Source: Enterococcus montenegrensis
Lineage (GTDB): Bacteria; Bacillota; Bacilli; Lactobacillales; Enterococcaceae
DNA length: 64,000 bases
Reading direction: 5' to 3'
NCBI RefSeq assembly: GCF_029983095.1
Contig: NZ_CP120467.1
Coordinates: forward strand, 2,278,501-2,342,500
Positions within the stretch are counted from its first letter, which is position 1. Each line of letters opens with the position of its first letter. The translations under genes and the position numbers were made by a program. Shown one piece after another: positions 18,512 through 28,020 of the stretch. Below the pieces are notes generated by a model. The model searched no databases, had not been told where the DNA came from, and was given only the letters and a program-made list of their open reading frames with translations.

Positions 18512-19306
18512 ATGAAACCTACACTTGCTGATGACATTAATACTTTAGCTGCCTTTTGTACGCTGCGGGATATTCCAGCTTTAACACAAGCTAATTTGCA
18601 GATAGCTTATAATTTTCCCCAGGCAGATGCCTTCGTTTTATTTGGCGGCACTATTCTAGCTGGTATTGAACCTTTAGTAACTGCGATGAAAAACCAAGTC
18701 GCAAAAAAGTATCTGATTGTCGGCGGACAAGGCCATACAACTGATGCGCTGCGGGATAAAATAAGGCAAGCATATCCGATGATTGCAACAGACAAGAGTG
18801 AAGCAGAAATGTTTAATGACATTTTGTATCTAAAATTAGGCCAAACTGCGGACTACTTAGAAGTTCAATCAACGAATTGCGGCAATAATATCACCAATCT
18901 ATTGAAACTATTGACCAAAAACAAACTGCCAAAAAAATCACTTATTTTATCCCAAGATGCGACCATGCAACGTCGAATGAGTGCTACGCTAGAAAAATTC
19001 GCACCTCAAACAACAATTATTAATTATGCCAGTTATACAATCCAGACAAAAATTGAAAATAAACAATTACAATTTGACCAATCTCTTTTAGGTATGTGGG
19101 AAATGGAGCAATACATTACATTGTTATTAGGTGAAATTAGTAGATTGCAAAATACACCATCTGGCTATGGACCTTTAGGCAAAGATTTTATTGCCCCTGT
19201 TTTTATACCAGAAGATGTACTGGCTGCTTTTCACCGGGTTGCACAAGCATTTCCTAATAAAATCCGCACGGCTAATTCTGCTTATGCTAAAGAATTAGCG
19301 GAATAA
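18512..19306 (+). CDS. DUF218 / YdcF-family protein
   Basis: This is a 264-residue protein with the DUF218 (YdcF/SanA/ElyC) fold signature: ADAFVLFGGTILAG near residue 33, YLIVGGQGHTTDAL near 70, SEAEMFNDI near 92, and STNCGNNITNLL near 118. YdcF in E. coli binds S-adenosylmethionine-like ligands, but the function of the family is mostly unknown. It has no obvious signal peptide or membrane anchor, unlike SanA. Its start has a modest AAGGGA site, and an extended -10 (TGGTAAAAT) ends at 18459. It is followed after 62 bp by a HAD hydrolase on the same strand, perhaps co-transcribed. Confidence 0.8.
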   Translation: MKPTLADDINTLAAFCTLRDIPALTQANLQIAYNFPQADAFVLFGGTILAGIEPLVTAMKNQVAKKYLIVGGQGHTTDALRDKIRQAYPMIATDKSEAEMFNDILYLKLGQTADYLEVQSTNCGNNITNLLKLLTKNKLPKKSLILSQDATMQRRMSATLEKFAPQTTIINYASYTIQTKIENKQLQFDQSLLGMWEMEQYITLLLGEISRLQNTPSGYGPLGKDFIAPVFIPEDVLAAFHRVAQAFPNKIRTANSAYAKELAE

Positions 19307-19368
19307 GCTTTAGCAAAAAACAGTAACTAAAACTATAACGCATCACTTCTATCACTAAGGAGGCTATT

Positions 19369-20055
19369 ATGAAAGGAATTTTGTTTGATTTTAACGGCAC
19401 CTTGATTAACGACACGCAAAAGCACGAAGAAGCTTGGCAGGCTTTTATCACTAAAGTCACAGGGTCCCCTGTTTCCAAAGGGGATTTTGCCAAGTATTTT
19501 CACGGTAAAAATGCACAACATACCTTAGAACATGTTTTCAAACGACCTTTAACAGCTCAAGAAGTTGCAGACTATGCCGAAGAAAAAGAAGCTTTATATC
19601 GCGCGCTTTGTTTGGCTGATCCAAATTACAGCCTCTTAAAAGGAGTCCCCGAATTTTTGACTTTATTGCAAAAAGAACAAATTCCCTTTACAATTGCCAC
19701 TGCTTCGGGAAAAACAAATTTGGATTTTTATTTTGATACTTTGAATTTAAATCAGTGGTTCCAACTGGATAAAGTAGTCTATGATGACGGCAAAATGATT
19801 AGTAAACCTGACCCTGATCCATATTTAAAAGGAGCTGCTCGCCTTAGGTTACTCCCATCAGAATGTGTCATTTTTGAAGATGCACCCGTTGGTCTTTTAA
19901 GTGCATATAATGCAGCTGCAGCTCAAATTGTAGCTGTCGCTACTTCTGAAACAAAAGATTCGCTTGCTAAATTACCCGGCGTTTCCCTAATAGTGGCAGA
20001 TTTTACTGATCCTGCCCTAACTGTCTTAATCGACCAATTCACAAAAAAAAGCTGA
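19369..20055 (+). CDS. HAD-superfamily hydrolase, beta-phosphoglucomutase-like subfamily
   Basis: This is a 228-residue HAD enzyme with an alpha-helical cap inserted after motif I. Motif I reads LFDFNGTLIND, so the usual DxD has asparagine at the second position. Motif II is TIATASGKTN near residue 105, the motif III lysine lies near residue 145 (MISKPDPDP), and motif IV is VIFEDAPVG near 165. These match the phosphatase/phosphomutase subgroup. The Asn change affects the general acid/base residue, so catalysis may be altered, although some Gram-positive relatives also carry it. Start ATG has AAGGAGG. Substrate is unknown. Confidence 0.85.
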   Translation: MKGILFDFNGTLINDTQKHEEAWQAFITKVTGSPVSKGDFAKYFHGKNAQHTLEHVFKRPLTAQEVADYAEEKEALYRALCLADPNYSLLKGVPEFLTLLQKEQIPFTIATASGKTNLDFYFDTLNLNQWFQLDKVVYDDGKMISKPDPDPYLKGAARLRLLPSECVIFEDAPVGLLSAYNAAAAQIVAVATSETKDSLAKLPGVSLIVADFTDPALTVLIDQFTKKS

Positions 20056-20198
20056 GGAAACCCTTCAAGTTCAGCCATAGTCAAAAAATAGATCCGCTCT
20101 TATTTGCCCACCTTGCAATTGTGGTCTTCACAAATATTACTATCTAAGATAATAAATACGATTTTTTTGTATTGTAAAAAATGTGACCTCTGCTTTAT

Positions 20199-20248
20199 AA
20201 AAAAAATCAGCGGACTGATTGTTTATAATCAGTCCGCTGATTTTTTTA
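20199..20248. terminator. strong bidirectional terminator between the HAD gene and mapP
   Basis: A perfect stem of about 20 bp (AATCAGCGGACTGATT with AATCAGTCCGCTGATT) has a 6-nt loop, with A- and T-runs on both sides. Confidence 0.9.
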
Positions 20249-20249
20249 T

Positions 20250-21062
20250 TTATTCCCACTGTGCTGTCACACTGACGCCAAAATGATCACTAACAATTGG
20301 CGTTTTATCCCCATTAAATAAGACTTCATGACTTAAAACTGTAAATTCTGGCGTTAAAAAGATATAATCAATTCTTTCCCCATTACTTTTTTCCCAACCG
20401 GCAATCTGGGCTAGGGTCGTTTCTTGACCACTCTTTTTCTTGGCGGCATAAAAACTATCTTGTAGCTGCCAATTACTTTCCATGATTTGCTTATACCCTT
20501 TTGTATTAGCCGGGTTATTAAAATCTCCCATTAAAACGAGCGGATGAGAATGATCTGCTAAAAAAGCTTGGACTTGCTCCCATTCAAAGGAAAATCCTTC
20601 TTGCCACCATGAAAAATGACCACTGAGCACTTGTACCAATTTACCTTCCACTGCAGTTAAGGCAGTCAAAATCCTGCGCGTGTGGTAATCTGTCACATCT
20701 TTTGTTTGAGATACCAATGTATCTTGGGCGATAAAAGGTTCTTTGGCTAAAATTGCCACCCCTTCATCAAAACGGTCATAGCCGATATGGTTATAACACC
20801 AAGACCAATAATACTCCTTATCCAAACATTGCAATTGTTCTTGCAGACGCAAAGCAAAATTATCTTCACGAATAATGACGTCTGTGTTACTAGGAATAAA
20901 CCAATCATCTAAAAAAGCCTTCTCACTTGTCATCAACTGATTGACCTCTTGCAAACAAATAACATCGTAGTCATTTGTAGCAATATTTTCAGCGAGGTGG
21001 GCCAATTTTTCGGTTTGATTTTCTTCCAACCAACTATGACAATTTAAAGTTAAAAATTTCAT
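20250..21062 (-). CDS. mapP: maltose 6'-phosphate phosphatase (endonuclease/exonuclease/phosphatase fold)
   Basis: The protein has 270 residues and the EEP-fold catalytic blocks: LNCHSW at the N-terminus, ICLQEVNQ near residue 39, SGHFSWW near 145, LMGDFNNPANT near 170, IDYIF near 238 and SDHFGVSV near the end. Many EEP proteins are nucleases, but the position next to a maltose EIICBA and a GH65 phosphorylase matches E. faecalis mapP. That gene encodes the phosphatase that dephosphorylates maltose-6'-phosphate after PTS uptake. That assignment is by context. It follows malT after 313 bp containing a terminator and a dispersed repeat, so it may have its own promoter. Confidence 0.82.
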   Translation of the reverse strand: MKFLTLNCHSWLEENQTEKLAHLAENIATNDYDVICLQEVNQLMTSEKAFLDDWFIPSNTDVIIREDNFALRLQEQLQCLDKEYYWSWCYNHIGYDRFDEGVAILAKEPFIAQDTLVSQTKDVTDYHTRRILTALTAVEGKLVQVLSGHFSWWQEGFSFEWEQVQAFLADHSHPLVLMGDFNNPANTKGYKQIMESNWQLQDSFYAAKKKSGQETTLAQIAGWEKSNGERIDYIFLTPEFTVLSHEVLFNGDKTPIVSDHFGVSVTAQWE

Positions 21063-21185
21063 TTTAATACTCCTATCTTGCTACTTGTTCCAAGAATAAC
21101 ATACTTTTCCTTCAAAAAAAGTTGCAGACCACATCAGACAATAAGAAAAGCTGGATAAACTCCTTCAACTTGCTAGTGATCCGGC

Positions 21186-21312
21186 GAGACTTCAATAAAT
21201 TGTTTCCCAAATTTCTTTAAATTTCGCCTTATTGTCCCAGCGATTTAATTTAACAGACTGGGCAGCGCTAAAGCAGGCAAAGCACAGTTTTTTCTTATGA
21301 AAGTTTATACTT
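21186..21312 (+). repeat. dispersed intergenic repeat, copy A (full-length-like)
   Basis: The head carries TTCAATAAATTG and AAATTT, the middle TTATTGTCCCAGCGA, and the tail GCAGGCAAAGCACAG, a T-run and TTTATAC. These blocks recur in the same order at 50534-50732, and parts recur at 28021-28085 and 30283-30366. Confidence 0.5.
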
Positions 21313-21325
21313 TTTTGTAGGGTGA

Positions 21326-21371
21326 AAAAAAGATTGCGCCGTTAAGACGCAGTGTCTTTTGCGCAATCTTC
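21326..21371 (-). terminator. terminator of malT
   Basis: AAGATTGCGC (21331-21340) pairs with GCGCAATCTT (21362-21371), and a T-run follows on the minus strand. The loop is 21 nt and can itself fold (AAGACGCAGTGTCTT). Confidence 0.8.
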
Positions 21372-21375
21372 TTGT

Positions 21376-23568
21376 TTATAACGCTACTTTTGCAACTGGT
21401 GATTTCCCAGTAACTTCGCCAGTTTTTTCTAGCGTCACCGATTCAATTTCAGCTGCATTTGTAAAAGCAACAATAATCGTTGTTTGTTTACCAGCTTTTT
21501 GAATCGCAGCTAAATCCATTTGGGCAATCTTATCACCAGCTGAAACTTTATCGCCTTCTTTAACATTTACAGTAAATGGCGCACCTTTTAAATCAACCGT
21601 ATCAATTCCCATATGCACCAATACCTCTAACCCTTCATCAGTCAGCAGTCCTAAAGCATGTTTGGTTGGAAAAACACTGGTAACTATTCCTGCTACTGGT
21701 GCATAAACGGTGCCATTCACAGGTTCAACGCCAAACCCATCACCCATCATTTTTTGTGAAAAAACAGGATCATTTACTTCTGTAATTGCTAAAACCTTAC
21801 CATCAGCTACATTGACGATAGTTTCGGTTACGCCTTTAAATTTCGTTGCTGCCTTGCTTGTGCTAATTTCAGCAATCACTTCTGTTTGTGGAATCTCCAT
21901 ACCAGAATCAATGGCATCTTGAATATCAGATTTTAAAATATCGGCTTTTGGACCATAAACAGCTTGTACGCCTTTATCTTTCACCAATAGTCCCATCGCA
22001 CCTGCGTTTTTCCAATCTGGTTCTTTTCCAACCTTAGCTGGATCTTTAACAGAAACCCGCAAACGTGTCATACAAGCATCGACATCCATGATATTTTCTT
22101 TACCACCTAAAAGGTTAATCACTTTTACGATTTGAGAATTTGGATCAAGAGAGCCATCTGCTGAAACAGCTGCACTGTCGCCCTCTCCTTTATTGTCATT
22201 TTCATAGTTTCCATTACGTCCTGGTGTGGCAAAATTGAATTTTTTAATTAAGAAATTGGCAATGAAGAACATGGCAACCCCAAAGACTAATGTTACCCAA
22301 ATAAAGTTGAATAAGTCGCCGCCTAAACCAGCCTTTATCGCCATTGGTGTACGCGTTAACAATTCGATATTGCCAAATGAATGAACGCGTAAATGTACGA
22401 TATCTGCCATTGCAAAGGCTGCCCCTTGAACAACGGCGTAAACAACATACAAAGGCACTGCCGCAAACATAAACATAAATTCTAGCGGTTCTGTTACCCC
22501 AGTTAAAAAGACAGCTAGTGCTGCAGAAAGATACATTGATTTGTATGCATTGCGTTTGTCTTTGTCAACATTGCGGTACATTGCAAAAGCTAAGCCCATC
22601 AAAATACCAGAAGCTCCAATCATTTGCCCAACTTTAAAACGCGCTGGCGTAAAATGATTTAAAACATATTCATATTGTGACATATCGCCTTGGCCTTTTA
22701 AATTTACCAAGTCGGTTGCCCAGGCCAACCATAACGGATCTTGTCCAAACACCTGTTGACCTGCTTGTGCGCCTGACATAATTGTATATGCGCCACCTAA
22801 TTCTGTGTAGTTAATTGGAATCGTCAACATATGATGTAGTCCAAAAGGTAAGAGCAGCCGTTCCAATGTCCCATATAAAAACGGTGCCAAAATTGGGGCG
22901 GTCTCTTGTGATTGTGCGATCCACAAACCAAAATTATTAATTCCTGCTTGGATCACAGGCCAAACAATCGCTAAAACTAATGAAACTAAAATAGAGCGGA
23001 AAATAACGACAAAAGGTACAAATCGTTTACCGTTGAAAAAGGCTAAGGCATCTGGTAATTTACGGAAGTTATAATACTTATTGTAAGCTGTCGCTCCCAC
23101 AAAACCTGCGATAATACCAACAAAAACTCCCATATTTAATGCTGGAGCTTCCAAAACACTAGTGAAAAAACCATTTACCATAATTTTTGTGCCAAACAAC
23201 GTTTTGGTCAGTGCTTCTGGATCTGCTAACATCTCACTTGTAACGCCAAAAATCGCACCAGTGATGCGGTTAATCAAAATAAATGATAGACCAGCAGCAA
23301 AGGCACCGCCTGCTTTTTCTTTAGCCCAACTACCTCCAATAGCTAAAGCAAATAAAAGATGTAAATTACCAATAATGGCCCAGCCGATATTTTCAATAAC
23401 ACCGCCTGTGGTCACTAACGCTCCTAGATCTGGATTAATCATTGGTATCGTTTTTCCAATACTAATCATTAAACCCGCAGCTGGCATTACGGCGATTACA
23501 ACCATTAATGCCTTTCCGAATTTTTGCCAAAACTCAAAACTAATCAATTTTTTCAGATTTTCTTTCAC
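21376..23568 (-). CDS. malT: maltose-type PTS transporter EIICBA
   Basis: This is a 730-residue fused PTS permease. The EIIC domain (about residues 1-430) has multiple membrane helices and GxTEPLEF-like sequence (LTGVTEPLEFMFMF). The EIIB domain follows (about 475-560) with the phospho-cysteine in DACMTRLRV. The C-terminal EIIA domain (about 595-715) has the phospho-histidine in VLVHMGIDTV. It imports and phosphorylates an alpha-glucoside, most likely maltose, given the adjacent GH65 phosphorylase, mapP and malR. The start is GTG at 23566-23568 after AAGGAG. The promoter overlaps a MalR-type operator at 23640-23657. Confidence 0.9.
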   Translation of the reverse strand: MKENLKKLISFEFWQKFGKALMVVIAVMPAAGLMISIGKTIPMINPDLGALVTTGGVIENIGWAIIGNLHLLFALAIGGSWAKEKAGGAFAAGLSFILINRITGAIFGVTSEMLADPEALTKTLFGTKIMVNGFFTSVLEAPALNMGVFVGIIAGFVGATAYNKYYNFRKLPDALAFFNGKRFVPFVVIFRSILVSLVLAIVWPVIQAGINNFGLWIAQSQETAPILAPFLYGTLERLLLPFGLHHMLTIPINYTELGGAYTIMSGAQAGQQVFGQDPLWLAWATDLVNLKGQGDMSQYEYVLNHFTPARFKVGQMIGASGILMGLAFAMYRNVDKDKRNAYKSMYLSAALAVFLTGVTEPLEFMFMFAAVPLYVVYAVVQGAAFAMADIVHLRVHSFGNIELLTRTPMAIKAGLGGDLFNFIWVTLVFGVAMFFIANFLIKKFNFATPGRNGNYENDNKGEGDSAAVSADGSLDPNSQIVKVINLLGGKENIMDVDACMTRLRVSVKDPAKVGKEPDWKNAGAMGLLVKDKGVQAVYGPKADILKSDIQDAIDSGMEIPQTEVIAEISTSKAATKFKGVTETIVNVADGKVLAITEVNDPVFSQKMMGDGFGVEPVNGTVYAPVAGIVTSVFPTKHALGLLTDEGLEVLVHMGIDTVDLKGAPFTVNVKEGDKVSAGDKIAQMDLAAIQKAGKQTTIIVAFTNAAEIESVTLEKTGEVTGKSPVAKVAL

Positions 23569-23639
23569 TTACCTTCCACTCCTTTAGTCATTTTCGCTTT
23601 ATTACGAATAAATAATTGCCTCTTTTGATTGCATCTTTC

Positions 23640-23693
23640 AGCGCAATCGGTTTCGTTACAAATTATTATAGCGGAGAGTTTTTTTTCTGTAAA
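23640..23693 (-). promoter_or_regulatory. malT promoter and LacI-type operator
   Basis: On the minus strand TTTACA (23688-23693) and TATAAT (23665-23670) are separated by 17 bp. An 18-bp sequence at 23640-23657 matches the malP operator at 15 of 18 positions and lies at the expected transcription start. Repressor bound there would block initiation. Confidence 0.75.
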
Positions 23694-23807
23694 GGTAAAC
23701 TTGAATTTTTATTTTACTGAAACATTTTCACATTTTTTTTAATTAAAATAGGAAAATAAAATATTTCTTATGGTCAATACTTCATTTCCAGCTCCCAAAT
23801 ATTTTTA

Positions 23808-23823
23808 TTGCAAACTTTTGCAA
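23808..23823. promoter_or_regulatory. inverted repeat upstream of the malP promoter
   Basis: TTGCAAACTTTTGCAA is a 7-bp-arm inverted repeat just upstream of the malP -35. It differs from the MalR-type operator and from a consensus cre site, so the binding protein is unknown. Confidence 0.35.
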
Positions 23824-23831
23824 TATATCTC

Positions 23832-23861
23832 TTGACTAACGCAATCGATTGCGTTTATTAT
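23832..23861 (+). promoter_or_regulatory. malP promoter with perfect MalR-type operator
   Basis: TTGACT (23832-23837) and TATTAT (23856-23861), spaced 18 bp apart, flank an 18-bp perfect palindrome AACGCAATCGATTGCGTT (23838-23855). The operator occupies the spacer exactly, which predicts strong repression by a LacI-family protein. Confidence 0.85.
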
Positions 23862-23894
23862 TTACTTAACAAAGGATACAGGGAGGATTATAAA

Positions 23895-26162
23895 ATGAAT
23901 CAGATTCAGCGGTTATTTGACATTGACCCATGGAAAATTGCGACGAAAACTTTAGATAAACAAAACAGACGCCTACAAGAATCACTAACAAGTACCGGAA
24001 ACGGCTATATGGGGATGCGAGGAAATTTTGAGGAGCACTATTCTGGTGACCATCATCTAGGTACTTATTTAGCTGGTGTTTGGTATCCAGATAAAACGCG
24101 CGTTGGCTGGTGGAAAAATGGCTATCCAGACTACTTTGGTAAAGTAATCAATGCTGTTAATTTTTTTAGCCTTACGATTAAAGTCAACGATACAACAATT
24201 GATTTGTCAACAATTCCCTATGAAGATTTTTATTTAGAACTTGATATGCAAACTGGGATTTTAACCCGCCACTTTACAGTCAAGGTCGCCGACGCTACAA
24301 TTCGTTTCAACTTTGAACGCTTCTTATCGATTGTTAAAAAAGAATTAGCTGTTCTAAAAGTTACGGCCGAAGTAATTACAGGTAGCGCAACGATTACCAT
24401 TGACTCTGCTTTAGATAGCAATGTTCGTAACGAAGATAGTAATTACGATGAATTATTTTGGGAAGAAAAAGCAAGTGGTAAAGAAAACGATGCTACTTAC
24501 TTGACCGTCCAAACGGTACCCAACAACTTTGGAATCGAACGTTTCAGTGTGACTGCGTTAATGAAACACGATCAAAAATCATTAGCGACAACACCAGCAC
24601 CGTTAGCAATTTCAGATGCTTTTTATTACGAAGCAAAAGCTGGGGAAACAATTTCTTTTGAAAAACGAATTGTCGTTTTAACGAGTCGTGATATTCCAGA
24701 AGAAAATCAAGTCGCAAAAGCAGTTGAATTGATGACTGCCTATGATCAATCGTTTGCTACATTAAAAGCAGAACAAGTTGAGGCTTGGAAAAAGCGTTGG
24801 GAATTAGCAGATGTTGCTATTAATGGTGATCCTGCAGCCCAACAAGGCATCCGTTTCAACTTATTCCAACTATTTTCAACTTATTACGGCGATGATGAGC
24901 GGTTAAATATTGGACCAAAAGGTTTTACCGGTGAAAAATACGGCGGTGCAACATATTGGGATACCGAAGCCTATGCTGTCCCACTTTACTTGGCCTTAGC
25001 AAAACCTGATGTCACCAAAAACCTTTTAAAATATCGGCATAACCAATTACCAGAAGCCCACATCAATGCCCAAAAACAAGGATTAGCTGGCGCTTTATAT
25101 CCAATGGTAACTTTTACTGGGATTGAATGTCACAATGAATGGGAAATTACTTTTGAAGAGATTCATCGGAACGGTTCTATCGCTTATGCGATATACAACT
25201 ATACGAACTACACTGGTGATGAAACTTATTTACAAAAAGAAGGATTAGAGGTTTTAACTGCTATTTCCCGTTTCTGGGCAGATCGTGTCCATTATTCAAA
25301 ACGACAACAGAAATATATGATTCACGGTGTAACTGGTCCTAACGAATACGAAAATAATATTAACAACAACTGGTATACCAATATTTTAGCAGCTTGGTGC
25401 TTGAAGTACACCTTAACAAGCTACCATCGCTTAAAAGATCACACTACCGTTACCATCAGTAAAACAGAACAAGATAAATGGGAAGATATCATTGACAATA
25501 TGTATTTACCTGCAGATGAAGAGCTTGGTATTTTTGTGCAACACGATACGTTTTTAGACAAAGATTTAATGCCTGTAACCGACTTAGACTCTGCTGAATT
25601 GCCTTTAAATCAACATTGGTCTTGGGATAAAATTTTGCGCTCTTGTTTTATCAAACAAGCAGATGTCTTACAGGGAATTTATTATTTTTCTGATCAATTT
25701 ACTTTGGAAGAAAAACGTAAGAACTTCAACTTCTATGAACCTATGACTGTTCATGAATCATCTCTTTCTGCTAGCATTCACGCTATTTTAGCTGCTGAAT
25801 TAGGCATGGAAGAAAAAGCGTTGGAAATGTATGAACGAACTGCCCGTTTAGATTTAGATAATTACAACAACGATACCGAAGACGGTTTGCACATTACTTC
25901 AATGACCGGTAGTTGGCTTGCAATCGTTCAAGGCTTTGCCCAAATGAAAACTGATCACGAAACATTGCGTTTTGCGCCGTTTTTACCAAGCAAATGGGAA
26001 AGCTATGCCTTTCACATCAATTACCGCGGAAGACTTTTAGCCGTGACTGTAACAAAAGAAGCAGTCACTTTAAAACTTGTTTTGGGAGAGGCCCTTGCAG
26101 TATCCTTGTATGATGAAAGTTATACCTTAGTAGACGAAATCACAGCAGCGATGAACAATTAA
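23895..26162 (+). CDS. malP: maltose phosphorylase (GH65)
   Basis: MalP phosphorolyses maltose to glucose and beta-glucose-1-phosphate. The protein has 755 residues, normal for GH65. The catalytic acid lies in [12 protein letters not shown] near residue 490, and phosphate-site residues in [12 protein letters not shown] near 620. The N-terminal beta-sandwich and the (alpha/alpha)6 barrel are consistent with the family. The frame opens at 23808, but ATG 23895 follows GGGAGG and lies after the promoter. GH65 also includes trehalose and kojibiose phosphorylases; the malT/mapP/malR context favours maltose. A mutarotase and a beta-phosphoglucomutase gene, often in this operon, are not adjacent. Confidence 0.9.
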   Translation: MNQIQRLFDIDPWKIATKTLDKQNRRLQESLTSTGNGYMGMRGNFEEHYSGDHHLGTYLAGVWYPDKTRVGWWKNGYPDYFGKVINAVNFFSLTIKVNDTTIDLSTIPYEDFYLELDMQTGILTRHFTVKVADATIRFNFERFLSIVKKELAVLKVTAEVITGSATITIDSALDSNVRNEDSNYDELFWEEKASGKENDATYLTVQTVPNNFGIERFSVTALMKHDQKSLATTPAPLAISDAFYYEAKAGETISFEKRIVVLTSRDIPEENQVAKAVELMTAYDQSFATLKAEQVEAWKKRWELADVAINGDPAAQQGIRFNLFQLFSTYYGDDERLNIGPKGFTGEKYGGATYWDTEAYAVPLYLALAKPDVTKNLLKYRHNQLPEAHINAQKQGLAGALYPMVTFTGIECHNEWEITFEEIHRNGSIAYAIYNYTNYTGDETYLQKEGLEVLTAISRFWADRVHYSKRQQKYMIHGVTGPNEYENNINNNWYTNILAAWCLKYTLTSYHRLKDHTTVTISKTEQDKWEDIIDNMYLPADEELGIFVQHDTFLDKDLMPVTDLDSAELPLNQHWSWDKILRSCFIKQADVLQGIYYFSDQFTLEEKRKNFNFYEPMTVHESSLSASIHAILAAELGMEEKALEMYERTARLDLDNYNNDTEDGLHITSMTGSWLAIVQGFAQMKTDHETLRFAPFLPSKWESYAFHINYRGRLLAVTVTKEAVTLKLVLGEALAVSLYDESYTLVDEITAAMNN

Positions 26163-26258
26163 GTTGCCTTCACCAAGCTAACTTACAAATAAAATTTTAT
26201 TTCTAGGTAAAATTTAGCTTGTTGTGACAGCACTTGTTTTTATCACGTTATCTAAAAA

Positions 26259-26299
26259 AAGCTGAGACAAAAGCCTACAAACGCTTGTCTCAGTTTTTT
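26259..26299 (+). terminator. terminator of malP
   Basis: CTGAGACAA (26262-26270) pairs with TTGTCTCAG (26285-26293), followed by a T-run. Confidence 0.9.
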
Positions 26300-26370
26300 G
26301 TTTTTTACGCAAAATAAAAAATATCAATTCAGAATAAAGAATTTCGCTAGTTTTCTAACGTCAAAATTGC

Positions 26371-26376
26371 TATGAT
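26371..26376 (+). promoter_or_regulatory. malR promoter, extended -10
   Basis: TGCTATGAT gives an extended -10 at 26371-26376, about 45 bp before the malR ATG. This gives malR a promoter separate from malP. Confidence 0.5.
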
Positions 26377-26418
26377 AGCAAAAGAATCCATTTCAAAATG
26401 AAACAGGGGGGGAGACCC

Positions 26419-27438
26419 ATGAGCATCACTGTAAAAGATGTCGCCAAAAAAGCCGGCGTAGCTACTTCGACGGTTTCCCGCGTCATCAATGACCATCCTA
26501 GCATCTCTGAAGAAACCAAGAAAAAAGTCCGCAAAGTTATGAAGGACTTAGGCTACGTTCCCAACGTTACGGCGCGCAATCTCGGTAAACAAATTGCCAG
26601 TGCGATAGGCATCATCTTGCCTCCTTTAGATTCAAAAGAACGTTTAGGCAACCCCTTTTATTTAGAAACTATCGAAGCGGTCAACGAAGAAGCCAGTACC
26701 TATCAAATGTCTGTGGCTGTTGCTTCTGCGCCAGATTTTGAGACTCTTTTGGAAAATGTTAAACGGATGCATCTACAAAAACAAGTTGACGGCTTTATCT
26801 TAACTTATTCGGATAATCATGATCCAGTTATTGCCTATTTATATGACAATAAAATACCTTTTACTTTAATTGGACAGCCTTATCAAAACGAAAGCGAAAT
26901 TGTTTTTGTCGATAATGACAACCAATTACTTGGAAAACAAGCAACGGAATATTTAATTGCCCGCGGGCACAAAGATATCTTATTTGCTACGAATACGACC
27001 CGGGAAAATCTTTATTTTGAGCGCTATTTTGGCTATCAAAAAGCCTTGATGATGGCAAATTTGACGACTCAACCGGCAGTTAAATTTGAAACACCCGAAG
27101 ATTATGTTGTCTTTGAAGATATATTAAAAGATACCCAGGCTACTGCATTAGTCGTTATTGATGATCTGTTTGCGATGCGTATTATGCAGTTGGCCCAAAT
27201 TTATGGTAAAAAAATTCCCGACGATTTATCGTTAATTAGTTTTAATAATTCCATTTTCTCCACACTCGTCCATCCTTATATCACTAGCCTTGATATTGAT
27301 GTCGCTCGCTTAGGAAAAATGGCAACACAAAAATTGATGGAGCAAATTAATCAACAGATCACAGACGGGATTAAAGTCATTGTTCCCCACCAGCTAATCC
27401 AACGAGAAACTGTTTTAGACTTAACAAAATTATCTTAA
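26419..27438 (+). CDS. malR: LacI-family maltose regulator
   Basis: This is a 339-residue LacI/GalR repressor. The N-terminal helix-turn-helix and hinge helix are clear (DVAKKAGVATSTVSRVIN, then GYVPNVTARNL), followed by a periplasmic-binding-like effector domain. The start ATG 26419 (MSITVKDV) follows a GGGGGGAG site. It lies directly after malP, and the palindromic operators at malP and malT have the AT-rich arms and central CG pair expected for this family. It is therefore inferred to repress both. The effector is probably maltose, as for other MalR proteins. Confidence 0.92.
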   Translation: MSITVKDVAKKAGVATSTVSRVINDHPSISEETKKKVRKVMKDLGYVPNVTARNLGKQIASAIGIILPPLDSKERLGNPFYLETIEAVNEEASTYQMSVAVASAPDFETLLENVKRMHLQKQVDGFILTYSDNHDPVIAYLYDNKIPFTLIGQPYQNESEIVFVDNDNQLLGKQATEYLIARGHKDILFATNTTRENLYFERYFGYQKALMMANLTTQPAVKFETPEDYVVFEDILKDTQATALVVIDDLFAMRIMQLAQIYGKKIPDDLSLISFNNSIFSTLVHPYITSLDIDVARLGKMATQKLMEQINQQITDGIKVIVPHQLIQRETVLDLTKLS

Positions 27439-27456
27439 TAAAAAACAGATCAATCT

Positions 27457-27504
27457 AATACGCCTTAAATGTTCAACGCCAACATTGAACATTTAAGGCG
27501 TATT
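27457..27504. repeat. 20-bp perfect inverted repeat after malR
   Basis: Arms 27457-27476 and 27485-27504 are perfect complements around an 8-nt loop. The right arm is followed by ATTGTC rather than a T-run. It probably ends malR transcription, though the long AT-rich stem without a U-tract is unusual. Confidence 0.75.
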
Positions 27505-27540
27505 ATTGTCATTAATCAATCTTTGCTGATTTTTTAATAA

Positions 27541-27966
27541 CTATTGCAGTAAATAGACCCCCAACAAGCAAAATAAAATACCCATTGCCTCTTTTAAGTT
27601 AAAGGGTTCTTTAAAAATAAAAATGCCAATTGGGATTAACGCTAACGTCAATAAACTCGTGACTAAAATCGCTGACATATTCACAGGCCAGCCTGAACGA
27701 TACATCCACAAATAGCCCACCTCTACAAAAACAATCGCAATTCCCAATAAAACAGTTCCCCAATTTAAATATTTTACTTCTTGCAAAAGGCTAGTTTTAT
27801 GACTTCCTGATAAAAAAGTTACTAGACATATTAGCCATGCAATTCCATAAACAATCAAAAGTGAAAAGAACAGATTGCTCTTTTCATTCACACTCTTTGA
27901 AGCAAAATGATACAACAAATTAGCAAATACAGTTACGAATAACGGCGCATAAAACAATTGCAACAC
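27541..27966 (-). CDS. small drug/metabolite-transporter-type membrane protein
   Basis: This is a 141-residue protein with about four hydrophobic helices. Its C-terminal part (VTSLLTLALIPIGIFIFKEP, then a final helix LGVYLL) resembles one half of an EamA/DMT transporter, so it may work as a dimer. The open frame reaches 28002, but a promoter -10 (TACAAT on the minus strand, 27986-27991) lies inside that extension. The likely start is GTG at 27964-27966, after AAAGGAAAG. The substrate is unknown. It is convergent with malR and in tandem with manA. Confidence 0.75.
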   Translation of the reverse strand: MLQLFYAPLFVTVFANLLYHFASKSVNEKSNLFFSLLIVYGIAWLICLVTFLSGSHKTSLLQEVKYLNWGTVLLGIAIVFVEVGYLWMYRSGWPVNMSAILVTSLLTLALIPIGIFIFKEPFNLKEAMGILFCLLGVYLLQ

Positions 27967-28020
27967 ATCTCTTTCCTTTTTTTCTATTGTACCAAATCTC
28001 AAATGCTGCAGTAAAAATCA

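Larger units (their letters stand above)
21063..21375. other. 313-bp intergenic region between malT and mapP
   Basis: It contains the malT terminator at 21326-21371 and the dispersed repeat at 21186-21312. No gene is evident. Confidence 0.6.

Noticed and set aside
20056..20100. GCTGA...TCAGC stem just after the HAD gene
   Set aside because: The stem is only 5 bp with a long loop and no good T-run on the plus strand; the strong terminator at 20199-20248 is sufficient.
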